From positions 62,001 through 126,000 of the forward strand of contig CAICTM010000022.1 of the NCBI GenBank assembly GCA_903772945.1: a stretch of 64,000 nt of DNA, given 5' to 3'. Source of the DNA: Seminavis robusta (taxonomy: Eukaryota > Bacillariophyta > Bacillariophyceae > Naviculales > Naviculaceae). The position numbers and the translations under genes were made by a program. Below, piece after piece: positions 49,301 to 60,142 of the stretch. Position 1 is the first letter of the stretch; each line of letters begins with the position of its first letter. The notes beneath the pieces are model-generated. The model searched no databases and was not told where the DNA came from. It was given only the letters and a program-made list of their open reading frames with translations.

Positions 49301-52300
49301 TCGTCACTCTCCAGACAAGCTTGTACTTTGGCTTGGTCTTCCCGGCAACACTCCAAAAGGCTTTCGAGTATTGATGCATCGACCCTTTCGTCCGAGCAGA
49401 GTTGTCGTAACGTGCGTGTGTTCTCTCGTATCGTCTCAATTTCTTCGGGATCCTTGAGAGGACCCGAATCTGCTATTTGTCCTTTGAGTTCTTGCTTCTT
49501 CTGATCACGTTTGCTCTCTTCAATCGCCTGGCTGAGCATGTCGTCTTCGCTGGCACCCGGAGCTTGCTGGTGCGACGAGGTGGACGAAGGCGGTGCGTTG
49601 GAGCTGACCGAGTCTCGTTTGCTGGAGTTTGAATTGACGGAAGAGGACAGTGGGAGTGATGGTCTTGAACGCATCGGCTGGTGCTGGTTCTGTTGTGTTG
49701 GGGTTTGGTGCATACTGTTGATCATCGAATTTCTTTGCGGCGCATGGTTGGTAGGTGAAGATTGTGGCATTGGCTGAGGCATGTTGTTCATGCTGTTGTT
49801 GGGCGGAGGATGCTCTCGAGGCGCAGGTGTTGGGTTGCCCTGAAAAGGCCCAGTCAGTGACATGCGCATGCTCGAGCGTGGCCCGGCTGGATTGGTTGCT
49901 GGAATACCAGCAGCATGTCCATGCCCGGGCGTTGCATTGCCACCGCTTGGACGTGAGCTATTTTGCATAAACGAATTGGCGTTGGGTGCCGGCCCTTGTC
50001 CAGGCACCGAAGCGGGGTATCTGACATGATTGTTGGGCTCGTCGTTTTCGAAGGTTGCCTTTTTGCTCCGTGAGCCAAACATTGACACATGATTCTGATA
50101 GGTTCCATCGTTAGGATCGTCGTCTTCAAGACTACTTCTTCTGCTTGGGGCTCCAAACGTAGCTGGATTTCCGGAAGACGCATGATTGGGGTATCGATTG
50201 TCAGAAGGCTCGTCATCTTCCAAACTGTTCCTTGCGCTCTTAGAACCAAACAAAGAAGTTTGTGGTCTCGGGGCATTCTGAGGTCTCGGGGCATTCTGAG
50301 ACCTTGGAGGGTTGGATTGGCGTCTGTTGTGGCCGCTAGAGCCGGCAAGTGCCGTTGAATTTGGCGTGGCCCCAGTTTGCATGGCTTGCTGCTGCGCATC
50401 GTCTTCGTCGTCGTCATCCTCGAGGCTGCCTTTCTTGCTGGGATTGCCAAGATTGAACGATGCGTTCAACGAGGAATGGCTTTCATACCGTTCATCGTTG
50501 GGGTCATCGTCTTCAAGACTGCTTTTCTTGCTAGGATTCCCAAAGTTAAAGCCAGCCGGAATGGCGGAATGGGTTTGGTACCGGTCGTCGTCAGGGTCAT
50601 CGTCTTCGAGACTGCTTTTCTTGCTTTTAGAGCCAAAAGTCATTGGCGTGCTTGTCGGGTATTGAGAACCGTTGTTTGGGTCGTCATCCTCAAGGCTACT
50701 CTTTTTGCTTTTCGTTCCAAACGTCATGGGATTGTCATTAGGATACCGCATATCATTTGGGTCGTCATCTTCGAGGCTGCTCTTTTTGCTTTTGGATCCG
50801 AAAAAGGCAGGTGTCCGACCAGCGCCACCAGGGGCACCACCGGTTGTTGCTGGTATCCCCGCTGCTGCACCTCCGCTGCCGTTGTTGGTCGCTACGGGGA
50901 TACCTGGCTTTACAACAGAATTGGATGACAGTTGAGCAAAATTTGATTGCAGCTGTGTGTCATTGGGGTTGTCGTCGTCAAGACTGCTTTTCTTGCTCTT
51001 GGTGCCGAAAAAGAGTGCGTTTGGTGGTGATGACTGCGCGTTTCCCGAATTACCGCCGAATCTACTCGGCGCTCCTCCAGAGGAGCACGGTGCACTCGAC
51101 GGTGTTGGTACCGACTGAGCATTTCGCCCTCCATACTGCCCTGCGGATGGATTCGAAGATGGTATTGACGAGGACGGATTTCCTGCGCTTCCACCGTATC
51201 GACTCGGCATACCGCCCGATGAGGATGGCCCATTAGACGAAGTCGATGGCAACCCCTGTGCGTTTGCATATCTATTAGGCATGCCTCCCGATCCATTTTG
51301 TGCACTCGAAGGAGCGGACGACTGCGGAGAATTCGCGGTGTTACCGCTGTATCTGTTTGGTGGCGTATTTCCTGATGAACTCGGTAAATTCCCAATAGTG
51401 TTGTGAAGATGAAGATCTTGAGGGTTGTCCTCGTCCAGATTGCTCTTTTTGCTCTTCTTCCCAAACATCATCGGCTGCCCTGGGTCTTGGGCATTTTTCG
51501 GTGTCTGCGCTGCTCCTGCGGCCGAAGCCATTGCGGAAGCGTTTGGACTCGAGTTGGGTCCCGACATGGCTTGGGCCAACTCTGTTGGGAAGCTGTTTGA
51601 AATTGCTGTTTGTAGTTTCACGTCATCTGGATTATCGTCATCGAGACTGCTTTTCTTGCTCTTCTTGCCAAAGAGCATCGGCGCAGGTGCAGCCTTGGGG
51701 GCACTGCTTGGCGTTGATTGAGATGATTGTGCTCTTGCTGGGGACATGCTGCTGGAAACTTGCTTTTGAATCTGAATATCTGTGGGGTTGTCGTCGTCTA
51801 GGCTGCTCTTTTTACTTTTCCTTCCAAACAGTGCGTCGCCAGAAGACGACGACGTAGGAGGTGCTGGCATCGAAGCAGCCGCTGGTGCTGTTGGAGTGTT
51901 TGCTGCCGCAGCAGGTGGTGTGCCTGAGTTAGCGTGCCCATTCATCGCTGCGTACAAATTTGATCCTTTGTTGGATGGCGTCTGACGAAGGGTCGGAGCT
52001 CCTTTAGAAGATGATATCTGACGCAGCGTGCTAGAAGGTGTTGACCGGAGTGCGGGTGCAAGTTTGGTAGACGGCGTCGAACGAAGCGCAGGTGCAAGTT
52101 TCGTAGACGGCGTTTGACGCAGCGCAGGAGGCACTTCCTGAGCACTGTGGTTCGGTGCTCTTTGGAAGTCTCGCTGTTGACCCATGTCATCATCGTCTCC
52201 GTCATCGTCAAGGAGGCCGCCATCCTTTTTCTTTTTCCTCTTGGAACCAAGAAATATAGGCGAATTCGATCTAGATGCATTCTTGCGATGTGAATTGGTG

Positions 52301-54171
52301 GTTGATTCGCCGCCGTGTGAAGGCACCGGCGATGTACTTCCATCTTGTGGCGACTTTTTGCTCGTCCTGCCAAAATTGAAGAGCCCTCTTGGGGACTTAC
52401 TTCTACTATCAGATTTTGCGGAGGCTTTTGCGTTTGACGAAGGGGACTCGCTCTTCCGACCTCTCGACGGTGAACCTTTCGATGGTGCAACGTCAGCAGC
52501 ACGATCTGTTCCGGCTCGATATTGGTTCATGTGGTTGCTGTTGTTGTCTGCATCGTTGTCCGAGTCATCGTCTAACATCCCTCTCCCTGCTCTTGAGCCG
52601 TACGAAGGCACTGGGCTTGTGTCGCCCACCCTACCCGCTGACGAAGTGGAGGCCACATCGCTTCCGAGGAGTCCACTCGATCTTTTGCTTGGCTTGCCGA
52701 AGTTGTAGGAATGAGAGGGCGGAGCCGACGTTTGTTCAAAGTAATCCGATTCCATAGGTAGCGGTGACGAGTACACTCCGGACGAATGATGACCGTTCAT
52801 GGACGGCATTTTCATCGCCGAGGCTGCTGGCTTCTTCTCCTGTTCCATAGCCTGGTTCAGACTACTGTTAACAATCTGCAGTAGCTCCGATTCTTCCCAG
52901 CTGAATGGCAGTCCTGATTTAGCCCCGAAGTTTGCCACTGCACTGACGCCGCTACTGCTGGCTCCTCCCATGGGTGTCATAACAATACCAATGGAGGGTG
53001 AATATGCATTGTGTTTTGGTTCGACATCTTGAAAGCGTGTTGGTGGGATCACAGTCCTTCCATTCTTAGTGAAGAGTATCCGTCGAGTGCCCAGTACTTC
53101 CAAACCACACCCAATCACGTCTCCGACCTGAAACCCCTCGAGGTGGAACTTCTTTTCGTCTATCTTTCTTCCACTAACTTTGAGTTCCCCCTTTGACGTG
53201 ATCCCTATTGAGTTCTTAATCTCACCGGGAACGTTTGGATTTTCGCCTCCGGGGGGAGGTCCATCGCTGACAACCATGCCAACTGAAACTGTGGCGTCTT
53301 GTGGCAATGATTGGATAGTGACTTCAAAGTAGTATACTGGGCTGCTTGTCGTTTTGCGGCTAGAAGCGTCTTCACCGGTGCTCGATCTGTAGCTGTTCTC
53401 TCTTGTGCCGGCACTTCGTTCGCCCGGAAGAGTGGGGTATAGTGATGCGCTAGTAGCTCGTTTGGCGCTGCTGCTGACCCCAAAGGGTTTACTCCTCAAG
53501 TTTGAGAGAATCTGATCAATGGTCCCTGATGAGGCACTCAGGTCGTCCAGCAATCCGACACTACCATTTTGTTGATCTACATTTTTCAGAGCGACCTCTT
53601 TTAGATATTCGACAGGGATGGAGTGATTTGACACCACCAAGCAGCTGTTGTTGCCGGGGTTTCCCTTGGGCATGGCGACGAGACAGGTTTGATCGCCTGT
53701 GGGACCATGCCCTAGCCGGAAATCACTACGTGCCATGGAGGTGACGCTCATCAACGCCCTGTCACCTTCATCCAAGACCCAACGACTCGGTAGATTGGTG
53801 GACCTTGGGGCTCCTTGGCTGTATCGACTGGACGACGTACTGGCTCTGACCATCATGGCGGGTCCGCCTCCTACTCCTGCTGAAGGGAGAGGCGGTGTGC
53901 TATGAGCCGACGCAGACGACGAGTAGTGTTGTGGATAGTGATGGTGCTGTTGCTGTTGATAGTATCCTGTGTGGTTGTTGGTCATGTTGATAGGTGCTGT
54001 CATAGCGCGAGAAAAACCAGCGCTGCTTCGACTTCCATCGACACTGCTGGAACCATAGTGACTGGCGCTGCTGCTGCCCATTCCAGGCATTCCAGAGTAC
54101 CGATGGTTGACGGGAGGCGCAGCGCCTTCGTCATCGCTGTCTCCTCTTCGACTTCGACCACGGGATATCAT
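43349..54171 (-). CDS. Giant NLR-like protein: SPRY, motif array, ARM, LRR, CHAT protease, STAND NTPase
   Basis: Two exons, 54171-47951 and 47858-43349 (92-bp phase-2 intron, GTAAGT donor, TTTCTGCAG acceptor), give 3,576 residues. Order: Ser/Gly-rich start; SPRY-like domain about 277-402 (YYFEVTIQSL, SVGMVVSD, ILFTKNG); Ser/Lys/Asp region with at least 12 FGxKSKKSSLDDDxP motifs; armadillo-like helices about 1,613-2,400, continuous across the splice; leucine-rich repeats about 2,640-2,920 (LKMLDLSFNNLGD, LEQLDLSGNGI); CHAT caspase-like domain about 2,980-3,220 with H3127 (HYSGHG) and C3170 (VSACHSG); P-loop NTPase from about 3,330 (FFLGREVE, AEPGLGRSS, ALVVFD, LVTGSHP), NB-ARC/STAND-like. Walker A has Arg where Lys is usual. 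No signal peptide, so cytosolic. LRR sensing plus NTPase switching plus caspase-like cutting suggests an immune or cell-death role; this is inference. Confidence 0.85.
50030..51830 (-). repeat. Array of at least 12 FG-KSKKSSL-D/E-DD-P motifs in the giant protein
   Basis: The motif F-G-x-K-S-K-K-S-S-L-(D/E)-D-D-(N/D)-P-x-D recurs at roughly 20-90 residue spacing, separated by Ser/Pro/Asn/Gly-rich linkers. Degenerate forms (FGRTSKKSP, FGKPSKRSS) lie upstream. The copies differ at the DNA level but keep the core, so selection appears to hold the motif. KKSSL-acidic suits both basophilic kinases and CK2. Confidence 0.88.
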
Positions 54172-54352
54172 CTTTGTCCAAGCTTTGTCGTGTCACGATC
54201 GATCGTTGGGAAAACACTGCTATTTGCTCGTCTGCTTTCTGGACTGTCACTCGACTCTGGACAGTGAGTGAAGCACAACAAGCTAGATTGTTCAGCAGCT
54301 CAAGCTCCCGAAAACAAACAGCGTCGATGATGATTGTCGATTTCCAGCTTTT

Positions 54353-54682
54353 CTAGTAGGAACTACGGTACACAGAGGGTCGCGGCTGCGCGTTGTCGTA
54401 TAGTTGCCAAGCATTCGACGAAAAGAAGTCTTCAAGTCCTTGCTCGTTCCATGCAGTTTTCCAGCGGTGGCAAGCACAAGACAAGTACGAAAGCAAGTCG
54501 GCTCGTGTAAAGGCGGGAGTTTCCTCGGTAATATCCTCCTCCTCTTCTTCTTCTTGGTCGGAACGGTTGTTGGTGCGCCTATCGAATGTCGGATATGCAA
54601 GGCAGCTGTCGTGCTTCAGAGAAAGAGTTTGCTGTTTCCTTCCTCCTTCCTTGGCTGCCTCCTCTTCTGCGGTTTGCTGCAT
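54353..54682 (-). CDS. Hypothetical small acidic protein
   Basis: This frame of 109 residues starts at an ATG (54682). It has a Gln/Glu/Ala-rich start, an acidic run (DQEEEEEED) and a C-terminal segment with Trp/Cys/Tyr (LLSYLSCACHRWKTAW). I recognise no family. It lies 181 bp upstream of the giant gene on the same strand, so it could be a separate small gene, an upstream exon, or chance. Confidence 0.35.
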   Translation of the reverse strand: MQQTAEEEAAKEGGRKQQTLSLKHDSCLAYPTFDRRTNNRSDQEEEEEEDITEETPAFTRADLLSYLSCACHRWKTAWNEQGLEDFFSSNAWQLYDNAQPRPSVYRSSY

Positions 54683-55525
54683 TATGACAATGAGCAAATG
54701 TGCGTCTTAATCAACCCAGCACCTTGGCGGGCCATTGGACACTACCGTAGCTAGCTACAGTACTACTAGTAGTAGACGGTAGGAAATGCAACGTTCATGT
54801 TGATTGATTCTCTACCAGCAATCTTTTATTACCTAGTAGCTTCCTATTGTAGTGCTAGCTAGCTAGCTAGGGAAACATGGAGGCCAAAGTCGAACTCAGG
54901 TTTTGCTTCCACGAAGAGAGAATCGGCTATGAGTAGCTAGCTCTTCCAATGACTCTATGATATTATGCGTTGGGGCGTCACTTGACTTGCTATATAAAGA
55001 AGAATAGATTACTACCGTAGCTTGTTAGGAGTGACAGCAAGGATGTGCAATGGTTTCCAACTCTCCACAGCAATTGTCCTTGCCTCTTCAACCATCGGCA
55101 ATCAATGCAAGGAAGTTGGTCATTCGACAATTAAGCTTGGCAAGGGATTACAAGTACGATACTAATGTGGAGCAGGCAACAAATACAAGTACATTCTACA
55201 TTGTCGACATGCTCCCACCACCCCAATTTTAGAAAGACTACATGTGCACATCATGTTGCAAGAGCCAAGAGCACAGTCGAAGCGCGAGGTTGCGAAGTTG
55301 CGAACGCAGTGGATTCTCCAGGATCCAAAGATTTACGACGGTCATTTCAAGGACACGGGGCCTCATTTTTCAAGTTCTCCATTCTTTTCCCCATGCAGCC
55401 ATCCGCACCCATCACGCTGGCTAGCACGCATCACCATCCAACGTCCATCATCCATCCATACTATCCACGCATCATCCATGCATCACATGGTGGCAAGCTT
55501 ATAAGAGCTCAATGAACCCACATCG
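54683..55525. other. Spacer with TATA-like core promoter and CTAG words
   Basis: It contains CTAGCTAGCTAGCTAG near 54853-54868 and ACTACTAGTAGTAG near 54761. A short ATG frame of about 40 codons starts at 55043, downstream of the TATA-like site, with a possible GTACGA donor at its end. It could be a leader exon of the next gene, but this cannot be shown. Confidence 0.4.
54991..54999 (+). promoter_or_regulatory. TATA-like box (TATATAAAG)
   Basis: It is a consensus-like TATA element with a possible transcription start about 30 bp downstream. The first ATG after it is at 55043. It is probably the promoter of the 55526-56988 gene or of its leader. Confidence 0.4.
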
Positions 55526-56988
55526 ATGATGTATGCTATGTACACAGATCGGATCATAGAAAGAGCTTGTTTACATGTAGTTCTTCTGTTTGGTGTCTTT
55601 GGCATCCTACTCGGTCAACCAATCAAAGTGCATGGGATGACAATGTCGCAATCTCCAAGCTTGCGAGTAATACGGATTCCTCGAACGATTTGGAAGCAGG
55701 CTGCTTTGAATCACCAAGATAGGATACGAAGCCTCCTTCAACCAGGTCTGTTGCCCGCTGACAACGGGAAAACGCAGCGTAGGCGACAGAATCGGTATCC
55801 TGCTGATACCTGGACTGCCTTGGATGCAAAAAATCCCATCTACAATTTCCTCATTGAATATTACGGACTCAAGGGCGTGAAAGGGACAAAACGCCTCGCT
55901 CGATGGTGTCCCAGTCCAAACTTGCTCCTTCACCCCAATAAACAATACGATAGTTTGGAAGCCTTGAGCCAATACTCCAACATTGCGCCTGGTAATAGTG
56001 CAATTGACGAAAGGGATGCGAGTATATTTTTGGAAGACGTAACCGAAGAGGATTTGGCCACCACTCTGCAGCTGCGAGGCGCCATCTTGGAATCAGATGG
56101 GGCATTGTATAGCCCATCGCTGTGGTTCCAACAGAAAAACGAGGAGCAGAAACCAGATAACACTTCCAAGAACAGTGCGGCGTCTGCCTTCTTGTGGTAC
56201 CGATCCATTCTTCAACAAACCTTACAGGCCGAGCCAATTTTGCACTGTCATGGCTTGCACGAATGGGCCATGCAGTACCACCCAGATGGAGAGCCTTCGC
56301 CTCCGAGTGCAAAGTATCAGGCTCATTTACCTCTCCGTGTAAGCCGGCAAGTGATAAGCGAGACTGTGGAACGAAAGGGAATTAGCTGCACTCACGTGGA
56401 TGCCTTGAGGTTCTTTGCTCCTGCTGCGGGACCACTCAATCATCACGGAGCTCGGTTAGAACGAATGGATCAGCTTCGTCTGGAACAGCCTGCATGTGGT
56501 ACGTGCTTTATTGTCAATTCCGTAGGAGGATGTGAAAGCTTACTCCTAATACTAAAGCTTTCCACGTTTTGGCTGCCGTCTCTACAATATCAGTTCATGC
56601 ACAAATGGATCTGCTTAAGATTGCTTTGCGTCTCCAACCATTTTGCAATCCAGACTTGCTACAACATGTGCTTCAATTGGCAATAGATGCACGCCGTCTG
56701 GATGTAGCAGCCAGTCCATATGATGCCACAGGCTATGGAGTAGGAGTTATCCCCGTGGAAATAGATTCGGGACGCTCTCAGTACAGGAAACAGCAACGAT
56801 TATTGATGGAACGAGCCGACCCAATACGAAGGGAGCTCTTGGAAGCTTACAACATATTTCTCAAGCTTGCTTTCGATGAAGATCCCAGCACTTTGGAGGC
56901 TCATGTGACTCCATCAAAAGAAAGATTTGCCCAGGCTGAACCGGGTGGAAAGCCCTGGAGGAAAAATCTCGTCTCCCCGACCGTCTAG
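55526..56988 (+). CDS. Conserved bacterial-type protein (family often labelled '3-methyladenine DNA glycosylase')
   Basis: Exons 55526-56498 and 56594-56988 (95-bp phase-1 intron) give 455 residues. An N-terminal hydrophobic stretch (residues 17-31) suggests a signal peptide or organelle leader. Conserved-looking blocks are PIYNFLIEYYG, LxRWxPxxxxLL, HGLHEWAMQY, CTHVDALRFF and EQPACVHAQMDLLKIA (across the splice), ending LDVAASPYD. I recall this pattern from actinobacterial and cyanobacterial proteins annotated '3-methyladenine DNA glycosylase', although no helix-hairpin-helix or other glycosylase fold is evident, so that label may be wrong. Its biochemical role is unknown. The conserved His residues (HGLHEW, CTHVD, VHAQMD) may bind metal. 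Confidence 0.65.
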
Positions 56989-57476
56989 CCTAGCCAGCTA
57001 GGCTAGCCATGGGTAGTTGTTACCATAACTTTCCTTCGCAAAGCATCACTGGCTATCTGGCTATGGCTGTAAATCGACCGAAGGCCGTTGGCGGTTGACT
57101 TCAAATAACACGCACCTTAATGCTAAATCTCGTGACTAAACAAGTGAGGCTCTCATTCATGACTCATACCCGCCACGCTCTTTAAGAAACTTTTTCCTAA
57201 GAAGCGAGCATGTTTTCGCACCGTTTTGGTTATCTAGGGGCTCAGGTCGTAAGTAATATCCTGGATAACCGTCAAAGAGCGGCGCGGGAGGGCTGAGCGA
57301 TGGAGTCAGCGATGGCAACATTTTGCACGAAGAGCACCCTGATAAACCTCGCAATCGCCGACATATGACACAGTTGTATGCGCCTAAGAAGTGTGGCTTC
57401 ACACAACTTTCAACTTAATAGGACACTCTCGTCTTGTCTTTGCTTCTTATCCTGACCGAAGCAAACTTAAGAAAAG
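56989..57476. other. Spacer
   Basis: A CTAGCC/GGCTAG inverted cluster lies at 56988-57008, just past the stop codon of the previous gene, and could fold near the transcript end. No gene was recognised. Confidence 0.45.
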
Positions 57477-58649
57477 ATGGCGGCTGTTGCGAGTATGAAC
57501 GGCGAAGGTGGGTTGTGGTTGCCTGATTCACGTGGCGCCACCAAGGAGGAGAAGATCGAAAAATGGTGGGAAGTGAACAGGAAACATGATCCACCGCTCA
57601 CTCGAGGAGCAACTCCACTTGTAGAACGTTGCATGCGAGTTCATGGAATGAGCGAGATGTTCGCAAAGCGGGTCCTGAAAGGATACAGGCAATTTATGGA
57701 ACTCAAGTCGGTCATGAATGATTGGCAAGGCCAAAAGCTGTCGCCTCCCATCCCTATTAGTCAAATGTGGGAGCAGCATCTGATTGATAACCTTAACTAC
57801 ACCGATGATTGCTTCCTCTTGTTCGGACGTGTCATCGGGCATGACCCCGATGCTGTTCTTGACATCCGATCAACCAGAGACCGCATCAATACCACCAAGA
57901 TTGCTTTCCAAGCGCGTTACGGTGATGACTTGGATCCTGAAGTTTGGATCTACGGTCTGGAAGAAGTCGACCGTGTGATCATTGATGAGCCCCAAGGGGG
58001 CGGCGGTATCGGTGTCGGTGGGCACCTTGGTCGCGGACGTCTTCCGGTGGCCGGTATCGCCCTGAGCGCTGTCCAGGGCATGCGTGATACTCTTCGCGAC
58101 GAGCCGATCCAGACACCCCACCAAACACACCATCACCACCAGCCGCCTCCGATGCAGCAAATGCATCATCAGCAGCAGCACATGCACCAGCAGCAGCAGC
58201 ATATTCAGCAACAGCAGCAAATGCAGCAACAGCCAATGCAGCAACAAACGCTGTCCCCGCGAGGGCGTTCTTTGGTGGTCTCATCTGAGGATGACGAGAG
58301 CCCCATCATGGATCGCCAAGGACGTACCAAGATGGCTAGCACCCAAGGTCCCGCCTCGCCTCGTAACCGCGCCTCTTCCAAGACGCCGCCCAAGTCACCA
58401 ACCGGAAACGACCCCATCACCATCTTCCTCCGCGACCAGTCCACCGGCGAGGAAACGTACTTCAGTCTTCGATACCGAAGTACGCTACGCATTGTGTTCA
58501 CAGTCTTTGCCGAACGCAAGGGTCTGAGCCAAGATTCGCTGAAGTTCAGTTTCAATGGCCAGTCTTTGACTGGATACGAGACTCCATACAGCTTGGGATT
58601 GGAAGACAGGGCTCGCATCGATGTGTCCATTGGATCACGAAGGAATTAA
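57477..58649 (+). CDS. Ubiquitin-like (Rad60-SLD/SUMO-type) domain protein with Gln/His-rich linker
   Basis: A single-exon frame of 390 residues. Residues about 20-160 form a compact domain (EKIEKWWEVNRKHDPP, MWEQHLIDNLNYTDDCFLLFG) seen at the N-terminus of several diatom proteins. Residues about 220-262 are Gln/His/Met-rich, coded by CAG/CAA runs at 58145-58250. Residues about 318-390 are a beta-grasp ubiquitin-like domain (ITIFLRDQ, TLRIVFTVFAERKG, LKFSFNGQSLTG, IDVSIG) of the Rad60-SLD/SUMO type. There is no C-terminal di-Gly, so it is not conjugated itself; it probably binds SUMO-pathway or similar partners. Nuclear localisation is likely but not shown. Confidence 0.75.
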   Translation: MAAVASMNGEGGLWLPDSRGATKEEKIEKWWEVNRKHDPPLTRGATPLVERCMRVHGMSEMFAKRVLKGYRQFMELKSVMNDWQGQKLSPPIPISQMWEQHLIDNLNYTDDCFLLFGRVIGHDPDAVLDIRSTRDRINTTKIAFQARYGDDLDPEVWIYGLEEVDRVIIDEPQGGGGIGVGGHLGRGRLPVAGIALSAVQGMRDTLRDEPIQTPHQTHHHHQPPPMQQMHHQQQHMHQQQQHIQQQQQMQQQPMQQQTLSPRGRSLVVSSEDDESPIMDRQGRTKMASTQGPASPRNRASSKTPPKSPTGNDPITIFLRDQSTGEETYFSLRYRSTLRIVFTVFAERKGLSQDSLKFSFNGQSLTGYETPYSLGLEDRARIDVSIGSRRN

Positions 58650-59322
58650 ACCCCTTCAGACCACGACATCAAGGGCTACTACTCTACTAGCTTGATCAGC
58701 CAACAACCACAAACACCATACCACCCCCCGCGATCATGGCCGTGATTATGATGATTCATGGACAAGAACAAAAACCACACCCGGGATACGATGATGAAAA
58801 TAGCCAAATGGTTGGCCTCTCATCGTTCCCTTCTAACCTACTTTGTACCGTATACTGCTCGTTAAACCACCACTCTGCTTCATAGGTCGGTCCACGTTTC
58901 CACTTGCGCATTTTGAAATTCGGAGGTCGGGAGATTGTGGGGCAACCTAACAAAGGAGAACGCATCAATTTAATAGTTACATATTATTAAGAGAAAAAAG
59001 TTTGAAAAAAAGTACGACTGTTATTATCTTTTAGCCAGGGCTTCTTGCACGCTTGTTTCATTTGCTTTGGCTCCGGCTATGATGCAGATGATGATGAAGC
59101 AGCCACAGTTCCGTAGGATTCATTCTTTTGCCTCCGTCAACCTTGTCACATCTGGCCCATCAGCACTGTCAAGACCTTCGGGACACGACACTGCAGCCTA
59201 TGCAACAGGGAGCGACTCGAGATACTGAAACGATCCAGAGAATCGCCAGAAAAGCTGATCAACTCCTGCAACGAAATATACGGAGCATGCCCACATAAAC
59301 CTCGATTTCATAAGTACCACAA
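58650..59322. other. Spacer
   Basis: This is the 3' flank of the Ub-like gene followed by non-coding sequence. No gene, RNA or TIR was recognised. Confidence 0.45.
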
Positions 59323-59470
59323 TAGCCCAAGCACTGATGATTCCCAAGGGGGATGAAAAAGTCAAACAACCGAAAAGTTACCACAGAGTGAAAGCTCGTG
59401 TTTTAGCGATTCCGCAGTTTGTGCTGATTAAAACCTAATTAATTCAGTCACTTTTTGCTAAAATCGTATG
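59323..59470 (-). repeat. Dispersed repeat, copy 2
   Basis: Reverse-complement relative of 15389-15548, which lies within the long-TIR element. No TIRs of that element were found around this copy, so it is a solo fragment or the shared sequence has a different origin. Confidence 0.75.
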
Positions 59471-60142
59471 ATCTGGATGTACGGGTACGAGGTCGCAAGA
59501 TCGACCTGACGGAACGTCCGCTGATGATTCTACATGTACATCAAGGTCCGGCCCGGTCCGGTCCGGTATTCATGGGGCTGCTTCAGGATGCGCTGTGCAA
59601 GTGTTTGACCCGTGATATGATAGTTTGGACTTGCTGCATCAACAACGACCATGCTCTGTTTCGTTAGCCTGCGACGTCGGTAGTCTACAGAGACCACACT
59701 TGAGGGGCGAGGCTTCTCCTACCTCTGGCCCCTGACAGATACCGATCTGTTTCTGTATCGGCTGCCATCGCTCTTGCTCCAGTCCCCGGGCTTGCTGCTT
59801 CATTAGGCTGACATGTGTGCCCCTGGTACCATTGCTGAGGTTGCTTGTCGCCCGACATTCCCTGTCCATGTCTTCGCTTTGGGCTGTGCCACCAGACATG
59901 TCGGACTATTGCTTTGGCGGCACCGGTATGGATGTGCTACCAGTGGTTATTTGTGACGTCGTGGGGAATGGCCACTTCTACAAGCAAGTGGCTTTGCGTC
60001 GCCATAACTGGCTGGCTTAAAAGCAGCAGATCAAAATAAACCCTCTAGTAGAGTTATTGGCCGCAAAGTTCGTTTCCATCGAGCGGGTTCGATGTTACTT
60101 ATTCAAGAAGAGTAGCAGTAGCTACGAAAGAGTTTCATTCCA
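59471..60142. other. Spacer
   Basis: It has a short GGTCCGGCCCGGTCCGGTCC repeat near 59546. Frames here are short and family-less. It forms the 3' side of the minus-strand gene ending at 60143. Confidence 0.45.

Noticed and set aside
43349-54171. Two separate genes (SPRY/ARM and ARM/LRR/CHAT/NTPase)
   Set aside because: The ARM-like helices continue across a 92-bp GT-AG intron with matching phase, and the first frame stops one codon after a GTAAGT donor, so one spliced gene is the better reading.
58756-58968. Minus-strand frame downstream of the Ub-like gene
   Set aside because: No family likeness or coding signal.
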